Notes: generated by a model from the sequence alone, not told the origin. A DNA stretch of 64,000 nt from Acinetobacter albensis (GCF_900095025.1 NZ_FMBK01000008.1:1-64000), one strand, 5' to 3'; positions 10,105 to 18,660 are shown, counted from the first letter of the stretch. Made by a program: numbers and translations.

Positions 10105-10458
10105 CGGCCATTTAAAGACAATTAAAAGTGGAACCGTAAATTGTACGACAAATCGGCAGACTTGTGCATAGACAAAGGATTTTAATTTTAGATCACTTTA
10201 ATATTCTTTTTTTAGATCAATGATTAAAGAACAACATTTTGAAGTTGTGTAAAAATAGAGACATCACAGTAAAATTGACTTTTAAATAAAATTAAATGAT
10301 TCAATTAAAATAATTTTCTGAATTTTGAAATTGATTGGTAGTGATAAAATTAACTGTATATTTAGCTTAAGAATAAAATTAAAAATTAGATTTACTTTAA
10401 GATGCGGGAAATGAGCAAATACCATTCATCGGGATGTGCCCATTTCAATGATCCAACA
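10105..10458. other. AT-rich intergenic region upstream of the TetR gene
   Basis: This 354-bp gap holds the promoter region of the TetR gene and the 3' end of the ssu operon. Visible items are a direct repeat TTTTAGATCA at 10186-10195 and 10210-10219, and a weak GAAATG/CATTTC inverted repeat near 10408-10446 that lacks a T-run. No open reading frame of note is seen. Confidence 0.5.
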
Positions 10459-11268
10459 TCAAGTGGCCAATACCGCATTTAGAATTTGTTGTTCTAATTC
10501 GCTAAAGGCATAGTTCTTTTGCCTTGGTCGTGGTAATTCCACTTTAAATTGTTTTGCGATCTGCCCTTGGTCAAGCAAAATAATCCGATCTGCCAATTGA
10601 ACAGCTTCACTGACATCATGGGTCACCAAAATGGCGGTAAAACCCTGTTCAAGCCATAATTTTTCAATCAAGTTTTGCATTTCTAGTCGAGTCAGCGCAT
10701 CTAAAGCACCTAAAGGTTCATCCAGTAATAAAATTCGTGGTTTATGTGATAGGGCGCGTGCAAGAGCAGTTCGTTGTCTTTGCCCGCCTGAAAGTTGTGA
10801 TGGCCAAAAGCCCGCTTTTTCTTTAAGACCAACTTTTTCCAACAAAGTAGAGGCATTCGCTTGGTCTTGCTTAGCCAAACCTAACTGTACATTTTGTTCA
10901 ATACTTCGCCATGGCAATAGTCTAGGATCTTGAAACATCACCCGAATATCATCACTATTAATCCCTTCACGAATATGACGGGCCGATTTAAATTTAATTT
11001 CGCCATAACTTGGCTGTTCTAAATCAGCAATTAAACGTAATAACGTACTTTTACCACACCCACTTCGACCGACAATCGCTAAAAATTCACCTGGTTGAAT
11101 ATGTAAATCTAAATCTTCTAGAACTTTTACTTCAGCATAAAATTTATACAATTGCTCAATCAGAATTTCTGCACCTGTTACAGCATGTGGATTGATGTCA
11201 GGTGAAGCCGAATGATCAGCAATGATCTTATTCTTCGCGACATGTTGTCCTAAACTTAAATCAGTCAT
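10459..11268 (-). CDS. ssuB: Aliphatic sulfonate ABC transporter ATP-binding protein
   Basis: SsuB powers import of alkanesulfonates through SsuC. Walker A (GRSGCGKST), the ABC signature ([15 protein letters not shown]) and Walker B ([13 protein letters not shown]) are intact. Two adjacent ATGs, at 11271 and 11268, follow AAGGAG; the second has the better 6-base spacing and gives 269 residues. The reading frame upstream of them overlaps ssuC and is not counted. It lies 10 bases after the ssuC stop and is the last gene of the operon. No clear terminator follows. Confidence 0.94.
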   Translation of the reverse strand: MTDLSLGQHVAKNKIIADHSASPDINPHAVTGAEILIEQLYKFYAEVKVLEDLDLHIQPGEFLAIVGRSGCGKSTLLRLIADLEQPSYGEIKFKSARHIREGINSDDIRVMFQDPRLLPWRSIEQNVQLGLAKQDQANASTLLEKVGLKEKAGFWPSQLSGGQRQRTALARALSHKPRILLLDEPLGALDALTRLEMQNLIEKLWLEQGFTAILVTHDVSEAVQLADRIILLDQGQIAKQFKVELPRPRQKNYAFSELEQQILNAVLAT

Positions 11269-11278
11269 CATGTACTCC

Positions 11279-12094
11279 TTATTCTTGGTATCCCGCATGC
11301 CAGCGCAGCAAGTATTTTTCCAAACCAACAGCCAATACATCTGCCAGTTTACCTAGTAATGCGTAAAGTAATATTCCAACTAAAACGATATCTGTTTGTA
11401 AAAACTCACGAGCATTCATGGTCATATAACCAATACCAGACTGTGCAGAAATTGTTTCAGCCACAATCAGTAGTACCCAAACTAGACCCAGTGCAAAGCG
11501 CAGACCGACTAAAATAGAGGGCATCGCACCCGGTAAAATGATTTCTTTATACAATTGCCAACGCGTTAAGCCGTAGCTTTTTCCCATTTCAATCAGTTGA
11601 GGGTCGACTGAGCGAATGCCATGGTAGGTGTTAATGTAAATAGGAAAAAATACCCCAATCGCGACTAAAAATAGTTTTGCCGATTCATCTATGCCGAACC
11701 ATAAAATCACCAAAGGAATAAGAGCCAAAGCAGGAATATTTCGGATCATCTGCAAAGTGGTATCCAATAAGTTGGATGCGATTTTAGATGAACCGTTCAG
11801 TAAACCTAAAAATAAACCCAAGCCACCACCTACGAGCAAGCCAAGCAAGGCGCGTCCAGCACTGACTTTAACGTGTTGCCACAGTTCGCCATTCATGAGC
11901 AAATGCCAAAAAGCGCTAATAACAGCAGTGGGTGCAGGCAAAATTCGGCTTTCTAACCAACCGACACTGGAGGCAGCTTGCCAGATAACAATTAAAATGA
12001 ATGGAACCAACCAAGGCAATAAGGGTCGTCCAATTCGTGTTCCACGTGAAACCTTTTTTTTAGTTAAAGTTTCTGCAGAAATAATATGCGTCAT
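11279..12094 (-). CDS. ssuC: Aliphatic sulfonate ABC transporter permease
   Basis: A 271-residue inner-membrane permease of the SsuC/TauC family with about six transmembrane helices. The EAA-type coupling loop is visible as [25 protein letters not shown], abbreviated here to [20 protein letters not shown], around residues 173-192. Its ATG shares one base with the ssuD stop (TAATG), so translation is coupled. The long open frame on the opposite strand within it is a shadow. Confidence 0.95.
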   Translation of the reverse strand: MTHIISAETLTKKKVSRGTRIGRPLLPWLVPFILIVIWQAASSVGWLESRILPAPTAVISAFWHLLMNGELWQHVKVSAGRALLGLLVGGGLGLFLGLLNGSSKIASNLLDTTLQMIRNIPALALIPLVILWFGIDESAKLFLVAIGVFFPIYINTYHGIRSVDPQLIEMGKSYGLTRWQLYKEIILPGAMPSILVGLRFALGLVWVLLIVAETISAQSGIGYMTMNAREFLQTDIVLVGILLYALLGKLADVLAVGLEKYLLRWHAGYQE

Positions 12095-13269
12095 TAAGCC
12101 AACTCCTGAGACTGCTTATGCTGTTTAGCAGCATCGGGCACGTAATTATTCGCCACAACTTCTCCAAATGGCCCTGTCAAATTCGGTTGAACTAATTTTT
12201 GTTGTGTTTGTAGCGGCAGTAAAGGGAAGACCAATTCGGCAAAACGAATCGATTCTTCAAGATGAGGATAGCCTGAGAAAATGAAGGTACTGATCCCTAA
12301 GTCTGCATATTCCTGAATGCGATCGGCAACAGTTTGCGGATCACCGACCAATGCTGTACCCGCACCGCCACGAACCAAACCGACACCTGCCCATAGATTG
12401 GGTGATACTTCTAATTTACTGCGATCACCATTGTGTAATTCCGCCATACGACGCTGCCCAACAGAATCCATAGTTTTGAATTTGGCTTGTGCAGCAGCAA
12501 TGGTTGCATCATCTACATATTGAATCAGTTCATCTGCTGCTTGCCATGCTTGTTCAGTGGTTTCACGTACAATGACATGTAAGCGGATACCATAGTTAAG
12601 TTCACGACCTTTGGCCTGAGCTTTGGCTTTAACCACAGCAATTTTATCTTTAACTGCTTCAGGCGGTTCACCCCAAGTTAAATAAGTGTCAACTTGTGAG
12701 GTTGCCAATTCAATCGCATCTTCAGATGAACCACCGAACCAAAGTGGTGGATAAGGTTGTTGAATGGGGGGATAAAGTAATTTCGCATCATCCACACTCA
12801 GGCGTTCACCGTGAAAGCTAAAACTTTCGCCTGTGTGTGAGCGAGTCAGAATTTCGCGCCAGATTTTGACATATTCATTGGCTGTTTTATAACGGGTAGA
12901 ATGATCCTCATAAACACCATCACCTTGGAGTTCCTTTTCATCTCCGCCTGTCACCAAGTTTAGTAAAACGCGACCATTTGATAATCGGTCAAACGTAGCT
13001 ACCATTCGTGCTGCCAAGGCAGGCGTAGTAACACCTGGGCGTAAGGCAACTAAAAATTTTAAATTTTTGGTTGCATCAATCAGGCTGGCTGCGGTCAGCC
13101 ATGGATCTTCACAAGAACGTCCAGTGGGAATCAGCACACCTTCATAACCCAAATGATCTACTGCGACTGCAATCTGTTTCATGTAGCTATGATCCACTTG
13201 ACGTGCACCTTTGCTCGTACCTAAATAACGACTGTCACCATGAGTGGGAATGAACCAGAAAATTTTCAT
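12094..13269 (-). CDS. ssuD: FMNH2-dependent alkanesulfonate monooxygenase
   Basis: SsuD cleaves alkanesulfonates to aldehyde and sulfite using FMNH2 and oxygen, releasing sulfur for cysteine synthesis. The 391-residue length and features such as [30 protein letters not shown] and [17 protein letters not shown] match the bacterial luciferase-like SsuD subgroup. AGGATAAC precedes the ATG. The flavin reductase partner, normally SsuE, is not in this operon; the 1710-2252 reductase or a gene elsewhere may serve. Confidence 0.96.
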   Translation of the reverse strand: MKIFWFIPTHGDSRYLGTSKGARQVDHSYMKQIAVAVDHLGYEGVLIPTGRSCEDPWLTAASLIDATKNLKFLVALRPGVTTPALAARMVATFDRLSNGRVLLNLVTGGDEKELQGDGVYEDHSTRYKTANEYVKIWREILTRSHTGESFSFHGERLSVDDAKLLYPPIQQPYPPLWFGGSSEDAIELATSQVDTYLTWGEPPEAVKDKIAVVKAKAQAKGRELNYGIRLHVIVRETTEQAWQAADELIQYVDDATIAAAQAKFKTMDSVGQRRMAELHNGDRSKLEVSPNLWAGVGLVRGGAGTALVGDPQTVADRIQEYADLGISTFIFSGYPHLEESIRFAELVFPLLPLQTQQKLVQPNLTGPFGEVVANNYVPDAAKQHKQSQELA

Positions 13270-13308
13270 ATTGTTATCCTAATAAATGAATTTTTAAATA
13301 GATGATGA

Positions 13309-14301
13309 TTATTTGCCTGTCCAAACGGCTTGCTTCACCTGAATTGAATGAGGAATAAGCTTGAGTTCACTAAAACGGTTGGCGAGTTGTTGTTGATCGG
13401 CAATGACTTTGCTATTTAAGGGAGCAGCAGCAGAAGGCCTCGGGCGTCGGTCAATAAACACTTGGCTGACTTGTGTTTTTAAGCCTGTATTCTGTCCAAT
13501 GGTTTGCGCTGTTTCAGCCCGATGGCTTTGTACCCATTGATCTGCGACATTGATTTGCTGAATAATGCTTTTGATCGCACGTGGATGCTGTTTGACAAAA
13601 TTGGGTGCAGCCAAATAAAAAGTGTAGTTTGGGCTAAGGCCTTGGCCTGATGCCAAAACTTTGGCTTGATCTTCAAGTTGCGCAGAAGCGTAGTAAGGAT
13701 CCCAAATAGCCCATGCATCGACAGCACCTTTTTGGAAAGCTGCACGGGCATCAGCAGGGCTGAGCCAAATCGGCTGAATATCTGACCATTGCAGTCCTGC
13801 TTTACGAACTGCTTGTAGCAACAAATAATGTGCACTTGAGCCTTTTTGCAAGGCAATTCGTTTACCTTTTAATTGTGCTAACTGGGTTAGATCCGAATGT
13901 TTCGGCACTAAAATAGCCGACGTTAACGGTTTGGCTGCTTCATAGGCAATGTAGTACAACGGCTTATTCGCTGCTTGTGCATACACAGGCGGTGTATCGC
14001 CTGTAACTCCTATATCCAGAGAACCGACTGCCAGTGCTTCTAAAATTTGTGGGCCAGCAGGAAATTCATTCCAAGTGATTTTTGCATTTGGAAATTCTTT
14101 CTCATACAGTTTTTGTTGTTTTGCAATCGCAAAATTAATTGAGCTTTTTTGAAAACCAATCCGCAATTTTTTGACAGTTGGATCAACCGCCCAACTTGCA
14201 GTTGAACTCAACATTGCACACGCCAACAATAAAGTCATCATGCCACGATTACGGGGATTAAACCTGATAGACGTTTTATGTTGTACAAGATGTTGAGTCA
14301 T
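13309..14301 (-). CDS. ssuA: Sulfonate ABC transporter periplasmic substrate-binding protein
   Basis: A 330-residue SsuA-type binding protein. It has a long N-region, then a hydrophobic signal segment ending ASWA (about residue 38), followed by the mature domain beginning VDPTVKKLRIGFQ. Family motifs include EFPAGPQILEALAVGSLDIG and PADARAAFQKGAVDAWAIWDP. It lacks a lipobox, so it should be soluble in the periplasm, unlike its paralogue just upstream. The ribosome binding site GAGGATG is well placed. The ssuD gene follows 39 bases downstream. Confidence 0.93.
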   Translation of the reverse strand: MTQHLVQHKTSIRFNPRNRGMMTLLLACAMLSSTASWAVDPTVKKLRIGFQKSSINFAIAKQQKLYEKEFPNAKITWNEFPAGPQILEALAVGSLDIGVTGDTPPVYAQAANKPLYYIAYEAAKPLTSAILVPKHSDLTQLAQLKGKRIALQKGSSAHYLLLQAVRKAGLQWSDIQPIWLSPADARAAFQKGAVDAWAIWDPYYASAQLEDQAKVLASGQGLSPNYTFYLAAPNFVKQHPRAIKSIIQQINVADQWVQSHRAETAQTIGQNTGLKTQVSQVFIDRRPRPSAAAPLNSKVIADQQQLANRFSELKLIPHSIQVKQAVWTGK

Positions 14302-14345
14302 TTATTCATCCTCTAAAGTTGAGTTGACTGGTCTGGTCTATGCTT

Positions 14346-14362
14346 AATCCAAACTTTGGATT
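14346..14362. repeat. Perfect inverted repeat in the spacer between the two ssuA-type genes
   Basis: AATCCAAA-C-TTTGGATT is an 8-bp perfect palindrome around one base, in the 84-bp gap between the lipoprotein SsuA gene and ssuA. It could be an operator or a small RNA hairpin; there is no T-run to make it a terminator. Confidence 0.5.
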
Positions 14363-14385
14363 TACATGGTTTTAAATGAGTAGGC

Positions 14386-15348
14386 TTAATGCGCCAAAAT
14401 GGCGGCTTGAATATTAATTTTATTTGGAATGAGTTTTTGCTGATAAAAAGCATCCGCTACAAATTGCTGCTCTTTTGCAACTTGCGCTGTAATAGGTTTT
14501 ACCCCAAAGCCCATCCGTGAAATTGAAGTCTTTAAAATTGCACTGTCTAGGCCAGTGGCTTTTTCTAATAGCTGAGCCGCTTCATTTTGATGTTGAGCCA
14601 CCCAAGTTGTGGTTGTATTCAACTCATTCACCACAGTTTTTAAAAGCTCAGGATGTTGTTGGGCAAATTCACGATCTGCTAAATAAAACTGATGATTGCT
14701 GACCAGATTCTGACCGGTTGCCAGCACTTTTGCCCCCAGTTGTTTTTCTGCTGCAGCATAGAAGGGATCCCAAATGACCCAAGCATCTACGGCACCTTTT
14801 TCAAAGGCAGCACGGGCATCAGCAGGGGGTAAATACACCACGTCAATATCATCAAGTTTGAGCTGGTTTGCTTCGAGAACTTTGAGTAATAAATAATGTA
14901 CATTTGAGCCTTTATTAAGGACAACACGTTTGCCTTTTAAGTCTTTTATGGACTGAATAGGAGAGTTCTTAGGAATAATCAAGGCTTCAGCTAAAGGTGC
15001 GGAAGGTTGGTTGGCAATGTAAACCAAATTTGAATTTGCAGCCTGTGCAAAGATTGGTGGCGCTTCACCTGCTTCACCAAATGACACACTACCGACATTT
15101 AAACCTTCCAGTAACTGTGGGCCAGCAGGGAATTCAATCCATTTGACTTTTATATTTTGGTCTTTCAATACTTTTTCTAAAGTACCGCGCTCTTTCAAAA
15201 TGGGTAAAACACCATATTTTTGATAGCCCACATTTAAGGTCAGCGTTTCTGCCTCTTTTTGAGCACAGCCAGACAACAGGATTGCACTTGCAACTAAAGT
15301 GGATAAAACGCGTGATTTGTTCCAAAAACTGGTCTGAAAGGTGCTCAC
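14386..15348 (-). CDS. Sulfonate-binding lipoprotein, second SsuA-like protein
   Basis: A paralogue of the adjacent ssuA, sharing EFPAGPQLLEGLNVGS and PADARAAFEKGAVDAWVIWDP. The best start is the GTG at 15348, preceded by GGAG at 9 bases; it gives 320 residues with a signal and a lipobox LLSGC near residue 28. It should therefore be anchored to the inner membrane. The open frame extends upstream to 15432 through a strong RNA-structure element, which argues against an earlier start. It is the first gene of the sulfonate operon. The partition of substrates between the two binding proteins is unknown. Confidence 0.87.
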   Translation of the reverse strand: MSTFQTSFWNKSRVLSTLVASAILLSGCAQKEAETLTLNVGYQKYGVLPILKERGTLEKVLKDQNIKVKWIEFPAGPQLLEGLNVGSVSFGEAGEAPPIFAQAANSNLVYIANQPSAPLAEALIIPKNSPIQSIKDLKGKRVVLNKGSNVHYLLLKVLEANQLKLDDIDVVYLPPADARAAFEKGAVDAWVIWDPFYAAAEKQLGAKVLATGQNLVSNHQFYLADREFAQQHPELLKTVVNELNTTTTWVAQHQNEAAQLLEKATGLDSAILKTSISRMGFGVKPITAQVAKEQQFVADAFYQQKLIPNKINIQAAILAH

Positions 15349-15360
15349 AAAAGACTGCTC

Positions 15361-15411
15361 CGAAATAGAAAGATTCAATATTGAATACAGGCTAAAGCCT
15401 TTTCTATTTCG
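15361..15411 (-). promoter_or_regulatory. Three-way-junction-like leader element of the ssu operon
   Basis: An 11-bp helix (CGAAATAGAAA at 15361-15371 with TTTCTATTTCG at 15401-15411) encloses two further hairpins: the palindrome ATTCAATATTGAAT (15373-15386) and GGCT-AA-AGCC (15390-15399). In the mRNA sense the closing helix ends directly on the GGAG ribosome binding site of the lipoprotein SsuA gene. This arrangement could regulate translation initiation. It matches no riboswitch class that I can recognise; the palindrome alone could instead be a DNA operator. Confidence 0.5.
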
Positions 15412-15672
15412 AAAATAATAAAAAAATCGCAATTGTTCATGAATAAAAAAGATAAACTAAAAAACGTAAAGCTTAGCTAAAAATATGCTAGAGAAGAGTC
15501 TGACAAAAATGAGCCTGAAAATTTTAAGTTTTTGATATTATTATTAATTTAAATTTTCTTGATTCACTCTCATTAAATGGATGAAAAAATAAAATAGCTT
15601 ATATGCGTATGTTTTGATGCAAAATAAATAACGATATCAACATTACAGATATCAACATATAAAAAAAGCCAC
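15412..15672. other. Intergenic region upstream of the ssu operon
   Basis: AT-rich spacer, part of a 324-bp gap that also includes the leader element. It contains a tandem direct repeat GATATCAACAT at 15633-15643 and 15648-15658, each with a GATATC palindrome. No convincing sigma-70 promoter with both boxes was found for ssu by eye. Confidence 0.5.
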
Positions 15673-15687
15673 TTAAAGTGACTTTTT
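15663..15687 (-). terminator. Terminator of argA, overlapping its stop codon
   Basis: AAAAAG-C-CACTT and AAGTG-A-CTTTTT form a hairpin with one mismatch and a U-tract on the minus strand. The argA stop codon (15673-15675) lies inside the hairpin, so a terminating ribosome would physically meet it. Confidence 0.8.
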
Positions 15688-17025
15688 AAAAACCAATGAA
15701 TTTCTTTGATAGTTATACATTGCCTGACGCGCGTTCGGCAGATCATCCACATTGGCAGGTTCAAAACCATGTTCAACAAACCAATGTGCAGTACGTGTAG
15801 TCAAGACAAAAAGTTGCTGAATCCCCATACTTTTTGCTTTGTCTTGTAAATAATTCAGAATTTGACTGCCACGATTAGACTGGCGATAAGTCGGATCGAC
15901 TGCGACACAGGCAATTTCAGCAGATTTCAACGTATTTTCTGCATGAGGAATCGGATACAGCGCGGCACAGGCTAAAATCATACCATCACGTTCAATCACA
16001 GAAAATTGTTCAATTTCACTTTCTAAACGTTCCCGTGAGCGATAAACCAAAATGCCTTCTGCCTCAAGTGGACGAAGTAAATTCATTAATCCTCCGACAT
16101 CCTGAATAGTCGCAGTACGGACTTCTTCATAATGTGCATCGGTCATCATGGTGCCAGAACCATCACGAGTAAATAGTTCTTCAAGAAGTGCACCATCAGA
16201 GGTATAGGAAATCAGATGGACACGATTGACACCTTTAAGGCAGGCATTTTTGGCATCGCGTAACTGTAAAGCAATATTGGGATTGAAATCTTGGTATTGC
16301 AAAATATACTGATCCAGTTGATGGGGAGCAATTTCACGTTGTAATTGTCCCATTGCATTAAATAAACCCGATTGTTTACCCAAAAAAATCAATTTATCCG
16401 CTTTTAATAAAATTGCAGTATTGGTGGCGACTTCTTCTGCAACCAAATTAAAGACTTCACCCGTATTGGAATATCCCGTTGGACCAAGCAAAACAATATT
16501 ATGATTTTCCAGATGGCGTTGAATGGCATCTGTATCGACCGTGCGTACTTCGCCCGTCAGCTGAAAGTCAATACCATCTCGAATGCCATAGGGTTTTGCT
16601 GTCACAAAATTACCTGAAACCACATCAATACGTGCACCATACATTGGAGAGTTGGCGAGTCCCATCGACAGTAAGGCTTCAATTTGCAGGCGAATCGAGC
16701 CTACTGCATTCATTACACAACTTAATGATTCACGGGTAGTAATACGACGGTGCTGATGAAATGGCGTTTGAATAGCACTGGTTTTTAAATTCTGATTAAT
16801 TTGCGCACGTGCGCCGTGTACCAAAATGAGATGAATCCCTAAAGAATGCAGCAGGGCAATGTCATGCACAATATGTTGGAAATTCTCATGTTGTACCGCT
16901 TCGCCATCAAACATAATGACAAACGTTTTATTCCGATGAGCATTGATATAAGGCGCAGAATGTCGAAACCAATGCACATATTGCAAAGTTGTGCTTTGTG
17001 ACGTTTCCGATGAATTCGTATGCAT
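15673..17025 (-). CDS. argA: Amino-acid N-acetyltransferase (N-acetylglutamate synthase)
   Basis: ArgA acetylates glutamate with acetyl-CoA, the first step of arginine synthesis. The 450-residue protein has an N-terminal amino-acid-kinase-like domain (HLILVHGARAQIN; residues 1-290) that binds feedback arginine in the family. The C-terminal GNAT domain contains CVAVDPTYRQSNRGSQILNYL, a typical acetyl-CoA loop, near residue 385. Length and order match gammaproteobacterial ArgA. It is monocistronic, with its own terminator. Confidence 0.95.
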   Translation of the reverse strand: MHTNSSETSQSTTLQYVHWFRHSAPYINAHRNKTFVIMFDGEAVQHENFQHIVHDIALLHSLGIHLILVHGARAQINQNLKTSAIQTPFHQHRRITTRESLSCVMNAVGSIRLQIEALLSMGLANSPMYGARIDVVSGNFVTAKPYGIRDGIDFQLTGEVRTVDTDAIQRHLENHNIVLLGPTGYSNTGEVFNLVAEEVATNTAILLKADKLIFLGKQSGLFNAMGQLQREIAPHQLDQYILQYQDFNPNIALQLRDAKNACLKGVNRVHLISYTSDGALLEELFTRDGSGTMMTDAHYEEVRTATIQDVGGLMNLLRPLEAEGILVYRSRERLESEIEQFSVIERDGMILACAALYPIPHAENTLKSAEIACVAVDPTYRQSNRGSQILNYLQDKAKSMGIQQLFVLTTRTAHWFVEHGFEPANVDDLPNARQAMYNYQRNSLVFKKSL

Positions 17026-17102
17026 ACCTATCTCAAATCAAGAATAAAAACTTAGCTATGATTCTAATCAAAAAAAAGCCCAGAGGAAGGATAAAATAAA
17101 AA

Positions 17103-17130
17103 AAACACCTTAAGCGCAGTTAAGGTGTTT
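17103..17130 (-). terminator. Terminator of the first RcnB-like gene
   Basis: An 11-bp perfect stem AAACACCTTAA/TTAAGGTGTTT, loop GCGCAG, with an A-run on its left that becomes a U-tract on the minus strand. It lies 44 bases after the stop of the gene at 17175. Confidence 0.85.
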
Positions 17131-17174
17131 TAAAAAGAAGAAAAGACTTAAGCCAAATGGCTAGATTTTAGTGC

Positions 17175-17546
17175 TTAGCCTTGAATACGGATAATACGGT
17201 TGTTTCGTTCATTGACCAGTACATAATCGCCATTCACCTTGTACCATTGCTGATTACGACTCACTTTAGGTAAACGACGCGCTTCACGGTCACTGACTTC
17301 AAAGCGAGAGTTGCTGTATTGACGCGGTAAAGTTTGACCGGTACGCCAATCACGGCTTGGATTTACACGTTTGTTATCATAACGATTTTGTTCATAACGG
17401 TTGTTATTGTCCCAGCGCTTGTCTTGATGCGACTGTGCATGATTATAACCTTGACGATCATCATAACGATGATCTGGTGCTGCCATCGCAGAAGTGGCAA
17501 TTAGTGCGGATAATGAAAGTGCAAGAGTCGTTAAAAGTTTTTTCAT
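17175..17546 (-). CDS. RcnB-family periplasmic protein, copy 1
   Basis: A 123-residue secreted protein: MKKLLTTLALSLSALIA signal with an AMA cleavage site, then a His/Asn/Arg/Tyr-rich linker, then the RcnB-family C-terminal motif with LPRQY, RLPKVSRNQQWYKVNGDYVLV. RcnB in E. coli helps nickel and cobalt homeostasis; many family members have no known role. The ATG at 17546 is chosen because AAGGTG precedes it by 8 bases; an in-frame GTG at 17555 is part of that ribosome binding site. It has a related paralogue at 17781-18185. Confidence 0.82.
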   Translation of the reverse strand: MKKLLTTLALSLSALIATSAMAAPDHRYDDRQGYNHAQSHQDKRWDNNNRYEQNRYDNKRVNPSRDWRTGQTLPRQYSNSRFEVSDREARRLPKVSRNQQWYKVNGDYVLVNERNNRIIRIQG

Positions 17547-17736
17547 GATGTTCACCTTAGATGATTTTTTAGAGATCTTTTCGATAGATCAAAATTAACC
17601 AAAAAGTAGAGATAAAAAATGAGAGCTGTATAGGTGAATTGTGAAATTGATGGAGAAATAAAGAAGAGTTAGCATTTGTCAAACATACTGAATATAAAAG
17701 CCTGCGCCTAAAAGCGGCAGAGAGAAAACAAAAAAA

Positions 17737-17759
17737 AGCTCAAACCAAAGTTTGAGCTT
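17737..17759 (-). terminator. Terminator of the second RcnB-like gene
   Basis: A 10-bp perfect stem AAGCTCAAAC/GTTTGAGCTT, loop CAA, with a run of A on the left giving a U-tract on the minus strand. It lies 21 bases beyond the stop. Confidence 0.88.
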
Positions 17760-17780
17760 AAATTTTATCGCTTTAAATTT

Positions 17781-18185
17781 TTAAAAGCCTTTAATTTGTA
17801 CAATATTATGACTGTCTGAATCGACTAAAATGTAGTCATTGTTGATTTTGTACCATTGTTGGTTGCGCGAAGGCTTGGGTAAATCGAGATTTTTATAATC
17901 GACCTTATAACCATTGCCGCGATAATGCTGTGGCATGACATAACCCGTTTGCCATTTATGCTGTTGCAAACGTTTTACGCCACGTTCTTCACGACCACGG
18001 CGTTTATCTTGCATACGCTCATCGTCATCATCCTCACGGAAATCTCGATTTTTATTCGATTCTTGATGACGCGGATGATCCCAACCACGACTTCTATCCT
18101 GTTTATCGTGAGGTGCAGCAGTACTGACACTGCTTGCCATCAATGCACTGAAAGAAATTGCCAAAATTGTCAAAATCTTTTTCAT
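17781..18185 (-). CDS. RcnB-family periplasmic protein, copy 2
   Basis: A 134-residue paralogue of the 17175-17546 product. It has a similar signal (MKKILTILAISFSALMA), then an unusually charged middle with an acidic-basic run (REDDDDERMQDKRRGREERG), then the shared C-terminal core LPKPSRNQQWYKINNDYILVD. GAGGG precedes the ATG. Both copies have their own terminators, so they are separately transcribed despite being tandem. Function is inferred only from the family. Confidence 0.82.
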   Translation of the reverse strand: MKKILTILAISFSALMASSVSTAAPHDKQDRSRGWDHPRHQESNKNRDFREDDDDERMQDKRRGREERGVKRLQQHKWQTGYVMPQHYRGNGYKVDYKNLDLPKPSRNQQWYKINNDYILVDSDSHNIVQIKGF

Positions 18186-18504
18186 GTTGAACCCTCATAA
18201 AAAAAAGTATTAATTTCATTGGACTTAATGTACAAAAAAATTGCAGAGAAACTGTGAAGATACGGCACTCATTTATTAAAAAATACAGAGACATTCAGGA
18301 GATGCTGAAAAATAAGTGCTAAAGCTGCCCAAATTTAAAACTACTTGATTGAGTTTTCAACATGATAAAACAGCTGTATAGAGAAGTAAAAATGAATAAA
18401 TAAATTCTAGCAAAATTTCAGTCTGGATTTTATTTCAGTCAGATAGACTGGCCTGTCAAAAGGTCGCCATATTGAGGCTAAAGCTTGAGCTGGAATAAAA
18501 TGAC
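18186..18504. other. Intergenic region between the 51-codon gene and the RcnB-like gene
   Basis: About 320 bp of AT-rich sequence. A small hairpin CAGTC-AGATA-GACTG lies near 18437-18451, downstream of the minus-strand 51-codon gene, but lacks a U-tract. The right part holds the 3' flank of that gene and the left part the upstream region of RcnB copy 2. No ORF of note. Confidence 0.45.
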
Positions 18505-18660
18505 CTAATTCCACTGCTCTGCCAAATTTTGTAGAGAATAGACCGCTTTAGCAATATCTTCAGCCCGCTGGACATCATCCAGTCCTTGAATGAGCAGATG
18601 AGAAAGTTGTAACTGTTCAATAAAACCAATCATTTCAATTTTACGTTTTAAATCAATCAT
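18505..18660 (-). CDS. Small conserved-looking hypothetical protein, 51 residues
   Basis: An ATG at 18658-18660 with AGGAAAGTGAC directly upstream opens a 51-codon frame ending TAG. The product starts MIDLKRKIEMIGFIEQLQ and ends LQNLAEQWN; it is soluble, looks helical throughout, and has a regular heptad-like spacing of Leu/Ile. The good ribosome binding site and protein-like composition argue that it is real. I do not recognise the family. It lies upstream of yciK in the same direction but the two are 170 bp apart. Confidence 0.6.
   Translation of the reverse strand: MIDLKRKIEMIGFIEQLQLSHLLIQGLDDVQRAEDIAKAVYSLQNLAEQWN

Noticed and set aside
11691..12128. 145-codon open frame opposite ssuC
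   Set aside because: It lies entirely antisense to a well-supported permease gene and its sequence is low in family-like features; a shadow frame.
16479..16739. 86-codon frame opposite argA
   Set aside because: Antisense shadow with no independent support.
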